Of a DNA stretch of 64,000 nt, positions 29,876 to 41,047 are shown one piece after another. The position numbers were made by a program, and so were the translations under genes. Origin of the DNA: Lodderomyces elongisporus (Eukaryota > Ascomycota > Pichiomycetes > Serinales > Debaryomycetaceae); contig NC_083677.1 in the NCBI RefSeq assembly GCF_030384665.1, positions 1,485,501 through 1,549,500 on the forward strand, written 5' to 3'. The number at the start of each line of letters is the position of its first letter. Position 1 is the first letter of the stretch. Under the pieces are notes generated by a model, which was not told where the DNA came from, searched no databases, and was given only the letters and a program-made list of their open reading frames with translations.

Positions 29876-30261
29876 TTGTTTTGTCCACTGTGTTTGATAT
29901 TATTCGGTTATAGTTGTAGGTTTTCTGGTTGTTGTTCTTTTAGATATTATTTAACCTTTCTTATCAGTATCTGTAAACTTGGAATGAAACGGATTTATTG
30001 AACGGATTGATAACTCTATTTGTTTTGGCGGGCCGACAAAAGATTTATATAATTTAATTTTATTTTAATTTATTTTATTTTATTTTAATTTTTTAAAATA
30101 GAGTGCGGCTGGAATTATGATAAAGAAAACGGATGCCGAAGTAAACGCAAATTAAGTTGGCTCTTTTTTTTGAATGTTTTGGGAAGGTATTTGTATAGCT
30201 ACAGTATACGTGGTGATTTGAAAGTGATTTCTGGATATGTTCAGATATATATAATGTTGGT

Positions 30262-30263
<2 letters not shown>

Positions 30264-30300
<37 letters not shown>

Positions 30301-30303
30301 GCT
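30264..30303. repeat. (GTT)n microsatellite
   Basis: About 13 GTT units upstream of the HTH-like gene, outside any coding frame I accept. Confidence 0.9.
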
Positions 30304-31385
30304 GTAGATGTTATTGAAGATGTGATTCTTGTAATATGGGTGTTTATAGTTTACTATAGTGCTTAATTTGGAGGTTGGTTATTATATCGCTCGATCGATA
30401 CCGAAATCTAAAAGAAGAAAGTGAAAGTGAAAGTGAAATTGAAATGAGGATAGAAAGAAAAAAAATAAGACAAAGGAACACGTAGGTGCAAGACCAACTT
30501 GAGAGGCGGATGTGGCCTTGTTTATATAATAAAGAAGACCTCGCCATCAGACAACTCCTAAAGAAAAAGAAAAAGAAGAAAACAAAGCAAAGATTAGCCA
30601 ATTGTTTCTGGGAAAATGTCCCCACAATTAGACAGATTACTAAAAACTTGAGGAAAAGCAGGAGAATTAGAGAAAAGAAACAAAGAAACAAAGAAAGAAA
30701 GAAAGAAAGAAATAAACAAGTTAGTAAATAAGCACGAAATAAAGTAAATGTAAAAAAAAATAAAATATTCATATCTCCAAGTAAAGAAAAACAAAACACA
30801 TCAGCATTCCCAACTATTATTTGGAGCAACACCCAGAATTCTTTTTTGGTTTAATGGATAGTATAATAATATTCAGTTACGTGTTTCTCAATATTATACC
30901 ACCACTTGGATTTTGAAGCTAATGGATGTTAGTATTTGCTTATTATATAAGACCATTTCTTTTTCACTTGGTCCAACCAGTGCTGGTGGTGGTCATCAAG
31001 TGTATTATAAATGCAAGAATCTGTCATAATATGTAGCTACCCAATACAATATTTTTTCTTTGTATTTTTTTTGTTTTTTTCTTTGTTCTTGTCTTTGTTT
31101 TTCTTTTCCCTTCTTTTTTTATTGTTTTGGCGACATTACAAAACCAAAAAAATCTTTTTTTGTATTTTGAATATATTTGCAATACCTAATAGTTTGGTAC
31201 TCTTAAGTATACATAGATCAATGGGTTTCTTGACAATATGTGAAAATTGTGGAGATATGGTGGTGTTGTTGGTGTGGGAAATCCAGTTGCACAACGTAAT
31301 CTCAAGAACCAACTTCCCAGAAGAAAATAAAATAAATTAAGACAAAAATAAAGAAAAAAAGAAAAAAAAAATAGAAAGATGTTGT

Positions 31386-31391
31386 CACGTG
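31386..31391. promoter_or_regulatory. CACGTG box 1 (GTCACGTGA context)
   Basis: E-box in the shared upstream region, in the preferred Cbf1 context; about 1.8 kb upstream of the PHO4-type ATG. Confidence 0.45.
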
Positions 31392-31910
31392 ATTTGTGAC
31401 CCAAAGTATGAGACTCTTGGTTATCAATGTTGTTACTTGTAAAATTGCTGTATGTCTCGATGCCAGATTAGTTTGGAAACAAAAAAAAACTATAATCTCT
31501 CATTATGACATTATAGTTGATTAATAAACTTTTCATTGAAAACATCTAATGATTGTATCCTATTAAACTTTTGTTAAGTTTTGGTAAGCAATATGTTGCT
31601 AGAATTTTTCCAAATTATTTTTTTTTTATTAATTTTTTTTTTTTTAAGTGAGAACTAAACGAAAAACTTACTATGCTTAGTTGGAGAAACCAATTTAACA
31701 CGAAAGAAGATAACATATTTTCAATTTTGTATTCTTATTCCTGTATGGTTTTGCTAATTGAAAAAAGAAAAAAAAACTGTTGATATGTTTATGCACCAAG
31801 AAACTGTATTTGTTATTCTATATTGTGGACTGCATGGATTGGACTTGACTGGACTAGGTGGGCAGACCATACAACAACGCAGACGACTCATTTGTAAATA
31901 GTTACTGGGT

Positions 31911-31916
31911 CACGTG
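31911..31916. promoter_or_regulatory. CACGTG box 2 (GTCACGTGC context)
   Basis: Second E-box in the shared upstream region, about 1.3 kb upstream of the PHO4-type ATG. Confidence 0.45.
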
Positions 31917-32067
31917 CTATATAGAAAAATACAGAGAGTAGCAAAAGTGTGCGGCTCGTAGAATAAATAATAAATATGACTTTGTAAAGCAGAAAGAAAA
32001 AACCCGCTGTACCTGCGCAGAATGTGTTTGTGGGGACGCTACCAGCTAGTTTTTGTGAGAGATGGCA

Positions 32068-32076
32068 CACGTGGGG
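32068..32076 (+). promoter_or_regulatory. CACGTGGGG, high-affinity Pho4-type site
   Basis: CACGTG followed by GGG is the high-affinity Pho4 core known from S. cerevisiae. It lies about 1.14 kb upstream of the PHO4-type ATG, which raises the possibility of autoregulation. Confidence 0.5.
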
Positions 32077-32589
32077 CCTTTGTTTTTTGCCAATAATTGT
32101 TCAACCAACTTCAACAACATAAACATCTTAGCGAAAGACTATTTTCTTTCGAAAAGACATGGAAGCGGATATTGGACAGAGGAAGAGGGAAAGGAAGAGA
32201 AACAGAGAAAAGAATGAGTTTCAGTGAGAAATAATTTTTTTTTTCCATTCATTGTATTTATATATATGATTTTCTTCAACGAATAAGCATCTTGTGATAG
32301 GACAAAATGGGTCTTGGAAGACGCACTATTGCAAAGGATGTCTCTGTATGATTGTTGTACGGATATTTTTTCACAGATGGCTATATGGAATTTGTACGCT
32401 TTTAGTATGACTGCAATCCAAATTCATACTAGTCAGGCTACTCTATCCAGTTAAAGTGCAGGAAAAAAAAATCAAGGCACCAATGAACTGGGCTGGTAAA
32501 AACGGAAACTGAAACAGAAACAGAAACATAAAACAAAAACCAAAAAATTTTTTCTCTTTTTTTTGACTCTTTTGGAGAAAAATGGTGAT

Positions 32590-32626
32590 GGGGGGGGGGG
32601 GGGGGGGGGAAGGGAGGGGGGTTGAA
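32590..32626 (+). repeat. G20 homopolymer followed by G3 and G6 runs
   Basis: Twenty G in a row (32590-32609), then AA, GGG, A and GGGGGG. This is exceptional in AT-rich yeast DNA and able to form G-quadruplex structures on the + strand. The exact length should be treated cautiously because homopolymers are error-prone in sequencing. Confidence 0.85.
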
Positions 32627-33212
32627 TTGAGGGAGAAAGAAAGAAAATGAACTGAAAGTAGGTGGTTTAGTGCGTAAGCGTGTGCGTCAAAAACACAAAA
32701 GGATCAAAAATTAATCTGAATTCAGTAAATATTATATGTACATATTTTTTTTTTCTTCCCTTTTTTTTTTGACATTTCTAAGCTTTTAATTAACGTAATA
32801 AATCTTGAAAACCATAGCCACTTCCACTCAAATCATTGTCGAAAACAATCATTGAATTACCATTGAACATTTTGCTTGATACAGAGCTTTTACTTGTTAA
32901 GCAAAGTCTGAGTGTACAAATTGGTTTAGAACAACATCAACAACAACAACAACAACAAAACAAACCCAATATCAACACTTTTTTTTTTCACAATTCAAAG
33001 CACAAGTTTCTTGAGTTTGAAAGTGCAAATCCTTAGAATTATAATAAGAAAAAGAATAGTGAACGTCTTCAGTTGCAAAAGGCTTCAAAACAAAACTAGT
33101 TTACACCAGTCTGGAAATAGAAAAGGTTTTTTTTTTTCCTACGCTCAGATATCTCTAAAGTGGCACCCCATATATATATAAAGAAAAGAAAAGGTCCAAT
33201 AGATATTACGCC

Positions 33213-33821
33213 ATGGAACTGCACGCTTGGAACTCAACTTTTTCACCAGATAATCAACAAATTCAGCAGCTTCCACCTCACCTCCAAATTCAAAGTCAGG
33301 CTAATGACATTAACATTAATACTGGACAGGTGCTGGGAAAATCGCCATTTTTTCCTGAAATAGAGACCCAATCGATAAACTCGGCTCATCACAGTGTTCA
33401 CTCTGCATCTAATCACTCCACGCCAGCCGCTCAAATTACCAACAACAACAACAACAACAATATTGTCAACAATAGCGGCAACAGCAATGGGAATTATTTA
33501 AATGCCAACTTGCAATTCACTCCACAACAGCAACAACAGCAACAGCAGCAACAGCAGCAACAGCAGCAACAGCAACAACAACAGGTAGGAGCTGGTGGTC
33601 AGATACTGCTGGTAGGATCTAACCCTGGTACCTACAGTGAATCAGAACAACTATTTTTACAACAACTCGAGCAGAATCTTTACGATCATGAGCTGCTGTA
33701 TAATATACATGACGGTGGTAATGGTAGCGTAGGACCAAGTCAAGGAAGTACTCCCTTTCATTTAGATGCAATTCTGCATCAACAGCATCCTCTACAACTT
33801 CAACTGCAACAACATCGAGTA

Positions 33822-33853
<32 letters not shown>

Positions 33854-35930
33854 ACAACAGCAGCAGCAGCAGCAGCAGCAGTCATTAACAACAGCAGCAG
33901 ATCAACATCTTCTTCTTCATCAGCAACAACGAGAGGTGTACCGCCCACAACAATTTACACGACATGAGATTCTATCAAAAAAAAGCACACCATTTAAGGA
34001 AATAGATTATTCAAGAGAAGGAAGTAAACTGAACCACAGTACACCAAGCGAAATTTCATACAATCAACATCAACACCTGCAAGAATACCTGCAACAACGT
34101 CCACTTTCCCAACAAGCTCACCATCTGCAAGGTAATCTGCAATTTCAACCCGATCCCAGTTCATTGCAACAACAACAACAACAACAACCACAACAACAAC
34201 AACATTATCATCAAAACCAGCACCTCCCCCTCCAACAACATCAACAACAACAACCGCAGCCATATGAATTTTCATTGGACAATTTAAATTTTCTTATTCC
34301 CGAGGATTTCAACTTTGACGAGACCCACAACGAAACGACTTCTTCGTCGTCCGCCTTTCCTCCCAATGTGCCCACTGAACAAACGCCGGCTCTTTTAGCT
34401 ATAAACCAGATACGAAAAGCTGAGATGGCTTCTGGTATTCATGGACATGAGCAAGGTCACACTGGCCAAAGCCAAAGCCAAAGCCGAAATCAAAGCCATG
34501 AATTTGAATCTCCTGTCCTACCCGGGCAGAATGAGAAGCTGTTCAATCATCAACATTTGTATCACAAACAAACTTCTGAAAATAGAGTATTTACGACAAT
34601 ACGCAACTCTATACTGGATCCACCACAACATGTACGGCCTGAAGCAGTGTTTACACCACTCGTGAGTCCAGCCATCACGCCATTAGAAAGAGCAGCTACG
34701 GGGCAAGCACCTGCGCATATTAATTTCGAGCCATTGACATCTCCAGCATTGAATGCCCAACAACCATCTTCTTCTTCTACTTCTTCTTCAACAGCAATAA
34801 CAACAACAACAACAACAACAACAAACCCCAATACCAATAGTGTTGGTAATGATAAGAGAAGAACGTCAAGTTCAATGTATGCGCCAGCCTCAACAGAGGA
34901 ACAGAAATCTACAAAGCGAAGAACTCCTCATAGTACTCCTGTTTTGAATGCAGTAAACAAAAGTTATACTTCGCCCTCAGTAAAGCCACGTTTGAGCAAT
35001 TCTTCATCGTACAACAATGGAATGCAAAAATTACCAGAGGCTTCTGTTGATAATGTGCAACAACACGATAGCACCATGCTTCCACCAAGTGGAAGACCAA
35101 TTACAGTAAATAAAACGCCACTCATGGGGTTCACAATGGGTAAATTAGCCGAAGAGGAGCTTAACAATAATCCCAAAAATAACAAAAATAACAAAAATAA
35201 AAAGAATAAAAATTATAGAAACGATCAAGAAGAAGAAGGAGCAGAAGAAGCAGAAGAAGACGGGTATGATGATAATATTAATAATAATAATCATAATTAT
35301 GATACAAAAGATTTCGACGGTAGTGACGGGAAAGCTAGTGCTGATAATGTTGGCGATATTTCGAAAAACTCAATGCTGCGTAAATCAAGCATCAAAAAGC
35401 CAAAATCAGTGTCTCGTAAATCGTCAACATCAAAACATAGATCTATGTCATCTTCGTCACTGGCCAGTTCCACGACATCATCTCCAAAGTTTACAAAGAA
35501 ACCAGAGAAGCTCGCTTCTAAAAAGGCATCACATAAGATTGCTGAGCAAGGTCGGAGAAATAGGATGAATGTTGCAATTGCCGAATTGACGGCATTGATA
35601 CCGCAAGCGTATCACGATGAAGTGGCTATTCCTTCCAAGGCAACAACAGTAGAGTTGGCCTCTAAGTATATTACTTTCTTGTTGGGGGAAATTGACGAGT
35701 TGACAAAGGGTAATCTGGGCGAAAGAAGAGGGAAACAGGAAGAAAACAAGTGGGAAGAGGATACAACCAAAGAAAGAGAGAAGAAGAAGAATAATAATAA
35801 TAACAATAGCAGTAAGAATGATGGTAAGAAGGATGATAAGAACGTGGATGAAGATGAGAATATTGACGAGGATCTAGAAGTGACCGAAAAAGTGGAGGAG
35901 AGTGTGAAAGTTGAGAAAGACCGGAATTAA
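33213..35930 (+). CDS. PHO4: Pho4-type bHLH transcription factor, polyQ-rich
   Basis: A 905-residue protein. The bHLH domain is at about 770-835: SHKIAEQGRRNRMN with His774, Glu778 and Arg782 in the three positions that give Pho4 its CACGTG specificity, a helix with LTALIPQ, and the loop/second helix IPSKATTVELASKYITFLL, very like yeast Pho4 PSKATTVE. Pho4 activates phosphate-acquisition genes and is kept out of the nucleus by Pho80/Pho85 phosphorylation when phosphate is plentiful. The rest is low-complexity: polyQ runs at about 33534-33582, 33823-33882 and 34168-34205, a polyN/K stretch and an acidic tail after the bHLH. It is about three times the length of S. cerevisiae Pho4 because of these tracts. 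Confidence 0.85.
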
Positions 35931-36416
35931 ATAGTAGATATAGAGATGTAAGTTTAAATTGTTATTGCAATGTAAGTTGAACCATAGCTTTTTTTCAAGT
36001 AAAAAACAAATGTTTGGAAGTACTAAACTGAATTTGATTTATTTCGATTGAATTGAATTGAATTGAATTGAAGTATTGATGGTTGATATTGGTAGCACTC
36101 AATTTCGAGACTTGAGTTTTTTCATTGCGCTTGTAGAAAGTTGACAACAAGTCGAAAAAGCAAAAAAAAAAAAAAAAAAAAAAAACATAAAAGAAACGAA
36201 ATGAAAAACTGACACGCACACACACACACACACACACAACGACAACATAACACAACACAACACACAAAATACATTTTCACCGTTTACTGGCCCTCTCCAC
36301 CAACCACCAACTACCAACTTTGATCCTTTGAATCCACATTCACATTTACACTCACATTCAGCTATACTGCCACTACCACCAATACCACCATCAGATCTTG
36401 CTCTACACTTTCAACT
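35931..36416. promoter_or_regulatory. Intergenic: PHO4 3' end and SEC23 promoter
   Basis: These 486 bases include a GAATT repeat (about 36048-36072), an A24 run (36162-36185), a (CA)n run (about 36217-36238) and a CCA/ACC-rich leader just before SEC23. The A-run may act as a nucleosome-depleting promoter element. Confidence 0.5.
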
Positions 36417-38723
36417 ATGAACTTTGAAGAGGCGGAAGACATCAATGGTGTCAGATTTGCTTGGAATGCGTTTCCCTCAACAAAAGCTGAGGCTGGCAAG
36501 ATTGTTGTCCCCACAGGTGCTTTGTATACACCTTTAAAACAACGCGAAGATCTCCCCATTGCTGCATACGATCCCGTTTACTGTTCCAACCAATCATGTA
36601 AATCTATTTTGAACCCATACTGTGCAGTTGATCCAAATGGGTTCTGGAGATGTCCACTTTGTCAAGGTAGAAACTCCTTGCCTGCTCATTACCATGGTAT
36701 TAATGCGGAGAATTTACCATTGGAATTGCAAAACACTAGCTCCACAGTCGAGTATATTACTGCTAGACCAGTTCAAAATCCACCAATTTTCACTTTTGTG
36801 ATTGATTTGTGTCAAGATGAAGAAAATTTGAAAGCATTGATTGAGGATGTCATTGTCAGTTTTAACTACTTGCCACCAAATGCATTGGTTGGGTTGATCA
36901 CTTATGGAACTATGGTTCAAGTACACGATTTGGGATCAGAAAAAATTAACAAGAGCTATATTTTTCGTGGTGACAAGGAATACACCGATAAACAAATTAG
37001 TGATATGCTAAACAGACCCGTGGCACCAGTGTTGAACCAACAACAACAACAGCAGCAGCAGCAGCAGCCATTGCAACAGCAACAACAATTGGCAAACTCA
37101 CTTACTAGATTCTTTTTGCCCTTGGAGGATGTTGAGTTTCAATTGACTTCACTTTTGGAAGGGTTGAATAGAGATCCATGGGCAGTTGCCAATGGTGCAA
37201 GACCATTAAGATCAACTGGTTCCGCTTTAAATGTTGCGATTAGTCTTTTAGGCTTAACCTTTCCTGGTTTTGGTGCAAGGGTTATGTTATTTGCTGCAGG
37301 CCCAGGTACGTTGAACCCGGGATTGATTGTGGGTAATCAATTGAAAGAGCCAATTAGATCGCACTCGGATATTGACAAGGATAATGCTAAGCATTTCAAG
37401 AAAGCTGCCAAGTTTTACGATGCATTGGCTGCAAAGGCAGTCAAGAACTGTCATACTGTTGATATCTTTGCTGGTTGTTATGACCAGATTGGTTTGTTGG
37501 AAATGAAAAACTTGTGCAATAACACTGGTGGTACTATGTTGCTTTCCGATGCGTTCACTACCTCGATTTTCAAGAGATCATTTTTGAGATTGTTCAACAA
37601 GGATGAAGAAGGGTACTTGCTTATGGGATTTAATGGTACTTTTGAAATCAGAACCTCGAAGGAATTAAAGGTTAGTGGATTAATTGGTAATGCTTCTTCT
37701 TTGGGTGTCAAGACCTCTAATGTTTCTGAAAATGAACTAGGAATTGGTGGCTCGTCGCATTATAGACTTTGTTCGACCTCGCCAAGACATACTTATGCTG
37801 TGTTTTTCGATGTTGCAAACACGCAACAACTTCCACCCACGGCGCAAAGTTATATCCAGTTTATCACGCACTACCAACATTCGAGCGGTACTTATAGAAT
37901 TAGAGTTACTACAGTTTCTAATTACCTTACATCGGATGAGCAATCATTGACCAATTCATTTGACCAGGAAGCTGCGGCAGTGATTATGGCACGTGTGACT
38001 ATATTTAAATCGGAGCAGGATGATGGTGCCGATGTGCTTAGATGGGTTGATCGTATGCTTATACGTCTCTGTCAGAAATTTGCTGATTATAGAAAAGATC
38101 AAGAAGAGAGTTTCCGGTTGGGACCACAGTTCCAGTTGTATCCGCAATTTATTTACTATTTGCGAAGATCTCAATTCTTACAAGTGTTCAATAACTCACC
38201 TGACGAAACAGCCTTCTATAGACATGTGTTACTCACAGAGGATGCCAATAACTCGCTCATTATGATCCAACCTACATTGACGTCATTTACCTTGGATGGA
38301 GAACCAGAAGCTGTACTTTTGGACTCTGTTTCGATCAAGGATGATAGAATCTTACTTCTTGACACTTTTTTCCATATTTTGATTTTCCACGGTAAAACAA
38401 TTTCGGCCTGGCGTAAGGCCAAGTACCAAGAGCAAGAGGAGTATGCCAATTTCAAGCAATTGCTTGATGAGCCTAAACAAGAGGCGGCAGAGTTGCTTGC
38501 GGATAGATACCCCTTACCAAGGTTTATTGATACTGAGGAGGGTGGATCACAAGCTAGGTTTTTGTATTCCAAATTGAATCCTAGTGTCACATACAACACA
38601 AATGAGATGATTGGTGGGCCAGGAATGGGTGGTGCTGGGGGTGCGATTGTTTTGACTGATGATGTTAGTTTACAAGTGTTTATGAGCCATTTGCAAAAAC
38701 TAGTTGTTAGTGGCTCAAGCTAA
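36417..38723 (+). CDS. SEC23: COPII coat subunit Sec23
   Basis: A 768-residue protein starting [14 protein letters not shown] zinc finger (Cys56, Cys61, Cys79, Cys82) is followed by the vWA-like trunk domain ([12 protein letters not shown]), beta-sandwich and helical domains, and a C-terminal gelsolin-like domain. Sec23 pairs with Sec24, acts as GAP for Sar1 and forms the inner COPII coat for ER export. Length matches the yeast protein (768). The odd feature is a polyQ tract (about residues 207-223, nt 37037-37089) between PVAPVLN and the [11 protein letters not shown] block inside the trunk domain. Confidence 0.96.
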   Translation: MNFEEAEDINGVRFAWNAFPSTKAEAGKIVVPTGALYTPLKQREDLPIAAYDPVYCSNQSCKSILNPYCAVDPNGFWRCPLCQGRNSLPAHYHGINAENLPLELQNTSSTVEYITARPVQNPPIFTFVIDLCQDEENLKALIEDVIVSFNYLPPNALVGLITYGTMVQVHDLGSEKINKSYIFRGDKEYTDKQISDMLNRPVAPVLNQQQQQQQQQQPLQQQQQLANSLTRFFLPLEDVEFQLTSLLEGLNRDPWAVANGARPLRSTGSALNVAISLLGLTFPGFGARVMLFAAGPGTLNPGLIVGNQLKEPIRSHSDIDKDNAKHFKKAAKFYDALAAKAVKNCHTVDIFAGCYDQIGLLEMKNLCNNTGGTMLLSDAFTTSIFKRSFLRLFNKDEEGYLLMGFNGTFEIRTSKELKVSGLIGNASSLGVKTSNVSENELGIGGSSHYRLCSTSPRHTYAVFFDVANTQQLPPTAQSYIQFITHYQHSSGTYRIRVTTVSNYLTSDEQSLTNSFDQEAAAVIMARVTIFKSEQDDGADVLRWVDRMLIRLCQKFADYRKDQEESFRLGPQFQLYPQFIYYLRRSQFLQVFNNSPDETAFYRHVLLTEDANNSLIMIQPTLTSFTLDGEPEAVLLDSVSIKDDRILLLDTFFHILIFHGKTISAWRKAKYQEQEEYANFKQLLDEPKQEAAELLADRYPLPRFIDTEEGGSQARFLYSKLNPSVTYNTNEMIGGPGMGGAGGAIVLTDDVSLQVFMSHLQKLVVSGSS

Positions 38724-40580
38724 TAGGGGACGAGAAGAAGAAGAAGAAGAAGAAGAAGAAGAGGAAGGAGAAGCCAAAAAAAAAAAGATGAAAAAAATTT
38801 GGAAGAGATGGCGTGTAAAGTATAGATGGTGTATACAAAATAAAACAAAAGGATGAAATGAAATAAAAATTAAATAAAATTAAAATTGAAACTAAAAGAG
38901 AAGGAGAATATGATATACGATAAAGAATATAAGTGTTGATAACAAGACTTTATGGCTAAATTGTATAATCGTCTACTTTTGAGAGAAATTGGTAAATTAG
39001 GGAAAACTCTGGGCTTAGTATCTTGTGCACCCAGCTCGCGTGCTAAGATAAAATATAGAGCCTGATAGTCAAGATAAAGATTTTACGACGCCATGGCCCG
39101 AAATATTTAAAAAATAAAATAAAAAATAATGAAAAATAAAAAATATAGTAAAAGAAGAAGAAGAAATAGGTCCCTTCATTACCTAAAAGAGCCTCTACTA
39201 CTCCCTTTGATCCTAATAATTCCTTTCAACTTCTTCAATGTTTCCCAGTCTTCAGCCAAAAATTTACCCATATCTCTCTCCAATTCTCCTCAATTCTCCT
39301 CAATTCTTCTCAGTTTTTTTTCCCCAAATCTCTCCAATAATATTTATTCTTCATCAAGTTAATTGTTAGGTTTAGGTTTTGTAACTAGTTTCGGATATCG
39401 CCGTGAGACTTTGTTTTTTGTGTAATTATAGTGCGTCACGAGCTAGCCAATTACAAATGGGAATTTCGCAGCTTTTGATCTTTGATAAGAAAAGCCAATA
39501 TACCTTAAGCAACAAAGCGGTTAAATGGGGTGAAAGATGGGACAACAAGTGGGACAACAAATGGGACAGCTGTTTTAAGTGAAATTTTAGTATAAGGGAG
39601 CAAAAACAAAACAAAATGAATCAAGAAAACAAGAGTAAAAAAGACATAGATACATTATAGAAAAAAAGTAAATATAATTAGTATACACTATACTAATAAC
39701 AGAAACTACTACTGATAAAGCAAGATGTTACTGTTACAAAATGTATTGTAGAATCTCGGTCAAATCCTTAACCTGGACCGCTCGTATTGAACGCTCTAAG
39801 ACTAGATTCTTCAAAGAGTATTCTCATCAAAAGCAGAAGGGCATTTGAGATCATTACTTCTTATTGTTCTGTTTTGCTTTATTTTGTCAATTCTTCATGT
39901 CGTTTAGATGATAACCTTTTTTGCTTCCTCAACGGAATTTCTTTGTTTGGGAAAACGAAAAAAATAAAAATTTATTTTAATTTATTTTAATTTAATTCTC
40001 TCTCTCTCTCTTTTTTTTTCGTCTTTGTCTTTGTCTTTGTTTTGCTTTGTTCTGTGTCGTTGACTTTGCACCAGGTTCGACGGCACAGCAATTTAGTCAT
40101 GGAAATGCCCCTCTTTCTCCTCAATTCAATAGTGTCAGCAACAATGCAAAGGGTGTACATGAGGAGGGGGTTGAGGACAATGCATTTGAGCATTAGCTTT
40201 AAAGAAGAAAAAAAGAGAAAGAGAAAGAGAAAGAGAAAGCTTTAATTTCCTTTGTTTCTTTGCTCTTTGCTCTAAATAAGATGACGTGTGACTCCCAGCT
40301 GATAACCATTGCGCTGACACTATTGTTTAAACTATTAACACCAACAGTACTAAAGGCTTTCTTTTTCTTCTCCTCCTCCTCCTCCTCCTCCTCCTTCTTT
40401 TTCTTTTGGCTATGACTGGGCAAGGACAAAGTTCTTGGATAGAATATGTTGCTGTGCATGCGCAGAAAAGAGAGAAAAAAAAATTAAGAAAAACTTTTTA
40501 TTTTTTTTTTTGAAATTGAAATTGAAATTGAAAAATTGAATACTTTTGGTTTCCAGATAACAAAACATCGGAGATGTCCT

Positions 40581-40762
40581 CTTATCTTTCAAGGCTTATA
40601 TGACGACTGATCTTCCATCCGCCCACTTTCTTCTACACACACACACACACAAAGAGAGAGTGTGTGAGACACGCGCCGCCTTAACTTCCCTTTCTCTCTC
40701 TTTCTCTCTCTCCTGTACCATGCTTTAACACTTTTGATTAACACTTCTAATTGTTTCTTATC
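40581..40762. promoter_or_regulatory. GATA-factor motif pair upstream of the purine permease
   Basis: CTTATC (GATAAG on the minus strand) occurs at 40581-40586 and 40757-40762, the second followed closely by AGATA. GATA factors (Gln3/Gat1 in yeast, AreA in Aspergillus) switch on purine uptake when nitrogen is poor; their action here is inferred. Confidence 0.4.
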
Positions 40763-40925
40763 AGATACAGGAGTTTCACTGATGCTTATTACATCATTAG
40801 GCAGCTGAGCATAGTCAAGGAGAAGATGAGTTTATTGGTTTTTCAATATATAAATAATCTACATTTCCTTTCTTTTTACAAATATTGGCAACCGTTGAAA
40901 CTCCATCAATCCTAAAACAATATCA

Positions 40926-40926
<1 letters not shown>

Positions 40927-40961
<35 letters not shown>

Positions 40962-40970
40962 GCTACTACT
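40927..40970. repeat. (CTA)n microsatellite
   Basis: About 14 CTA units with one TGC interruption, in the probable 5' leader of the permease gene. Confidence 0.9.
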
Positions 40971-41047
40971 GTTATTATAAGTAACTGAATCTTATATCAC
41001 CATCACTACTATAACAACAGTTACTACTTCTTCTCCTCTCCTTGACC

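Larger units (their letters stand above)
29821..33212. promoter_or_regulatory. 3.4-kb intergenic region between two regulator-type genes
   Basis: The longest gene-free stretch in the window lies between the divergent HTH-like gene and the PHO4-type gene. It contains TTTTG repeats (29847-29870), a (GTT)n run (about 30264-30303), AAAG runs (about 30677-30710), T-rich stretches (31050-31120, 31617-31645), CACGTG boxes at 31386, 31911 and 32068, and a 20-base G run at 32590. Open frames inside it are low-complexity or lack an ATG. Long upstream regions and long 5' leaders are typical of regulator genes in this clade. Confidence 0.55.
38724..41047. promoter_or_regulatory. 2.3-kb intergenic region upstream of the purine permease
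   Basis: It begins with an AGA/GAAG run (38733-38763) in the SEC23 3' region, followed by AT-rich DNA, CT-rich runs (39995-40020, 40371-40394), CA runs (about 40636-40652) and a (CTA)n run (40927-40970) in the permease leader. GATAAG/CTTATC motifs occur at 39484, 40581 and 40757. Open frames here lack ATG starts or are compositional; no gene is accepted. Confidence 0.5.

Noticed and set aside
31011..31340. 109-codon ATG frame in the PHO4 upstream region
   Set aside because: It is mostly Phe/Leu from a T-rich run and shows no protein-like pattern; probably chance.
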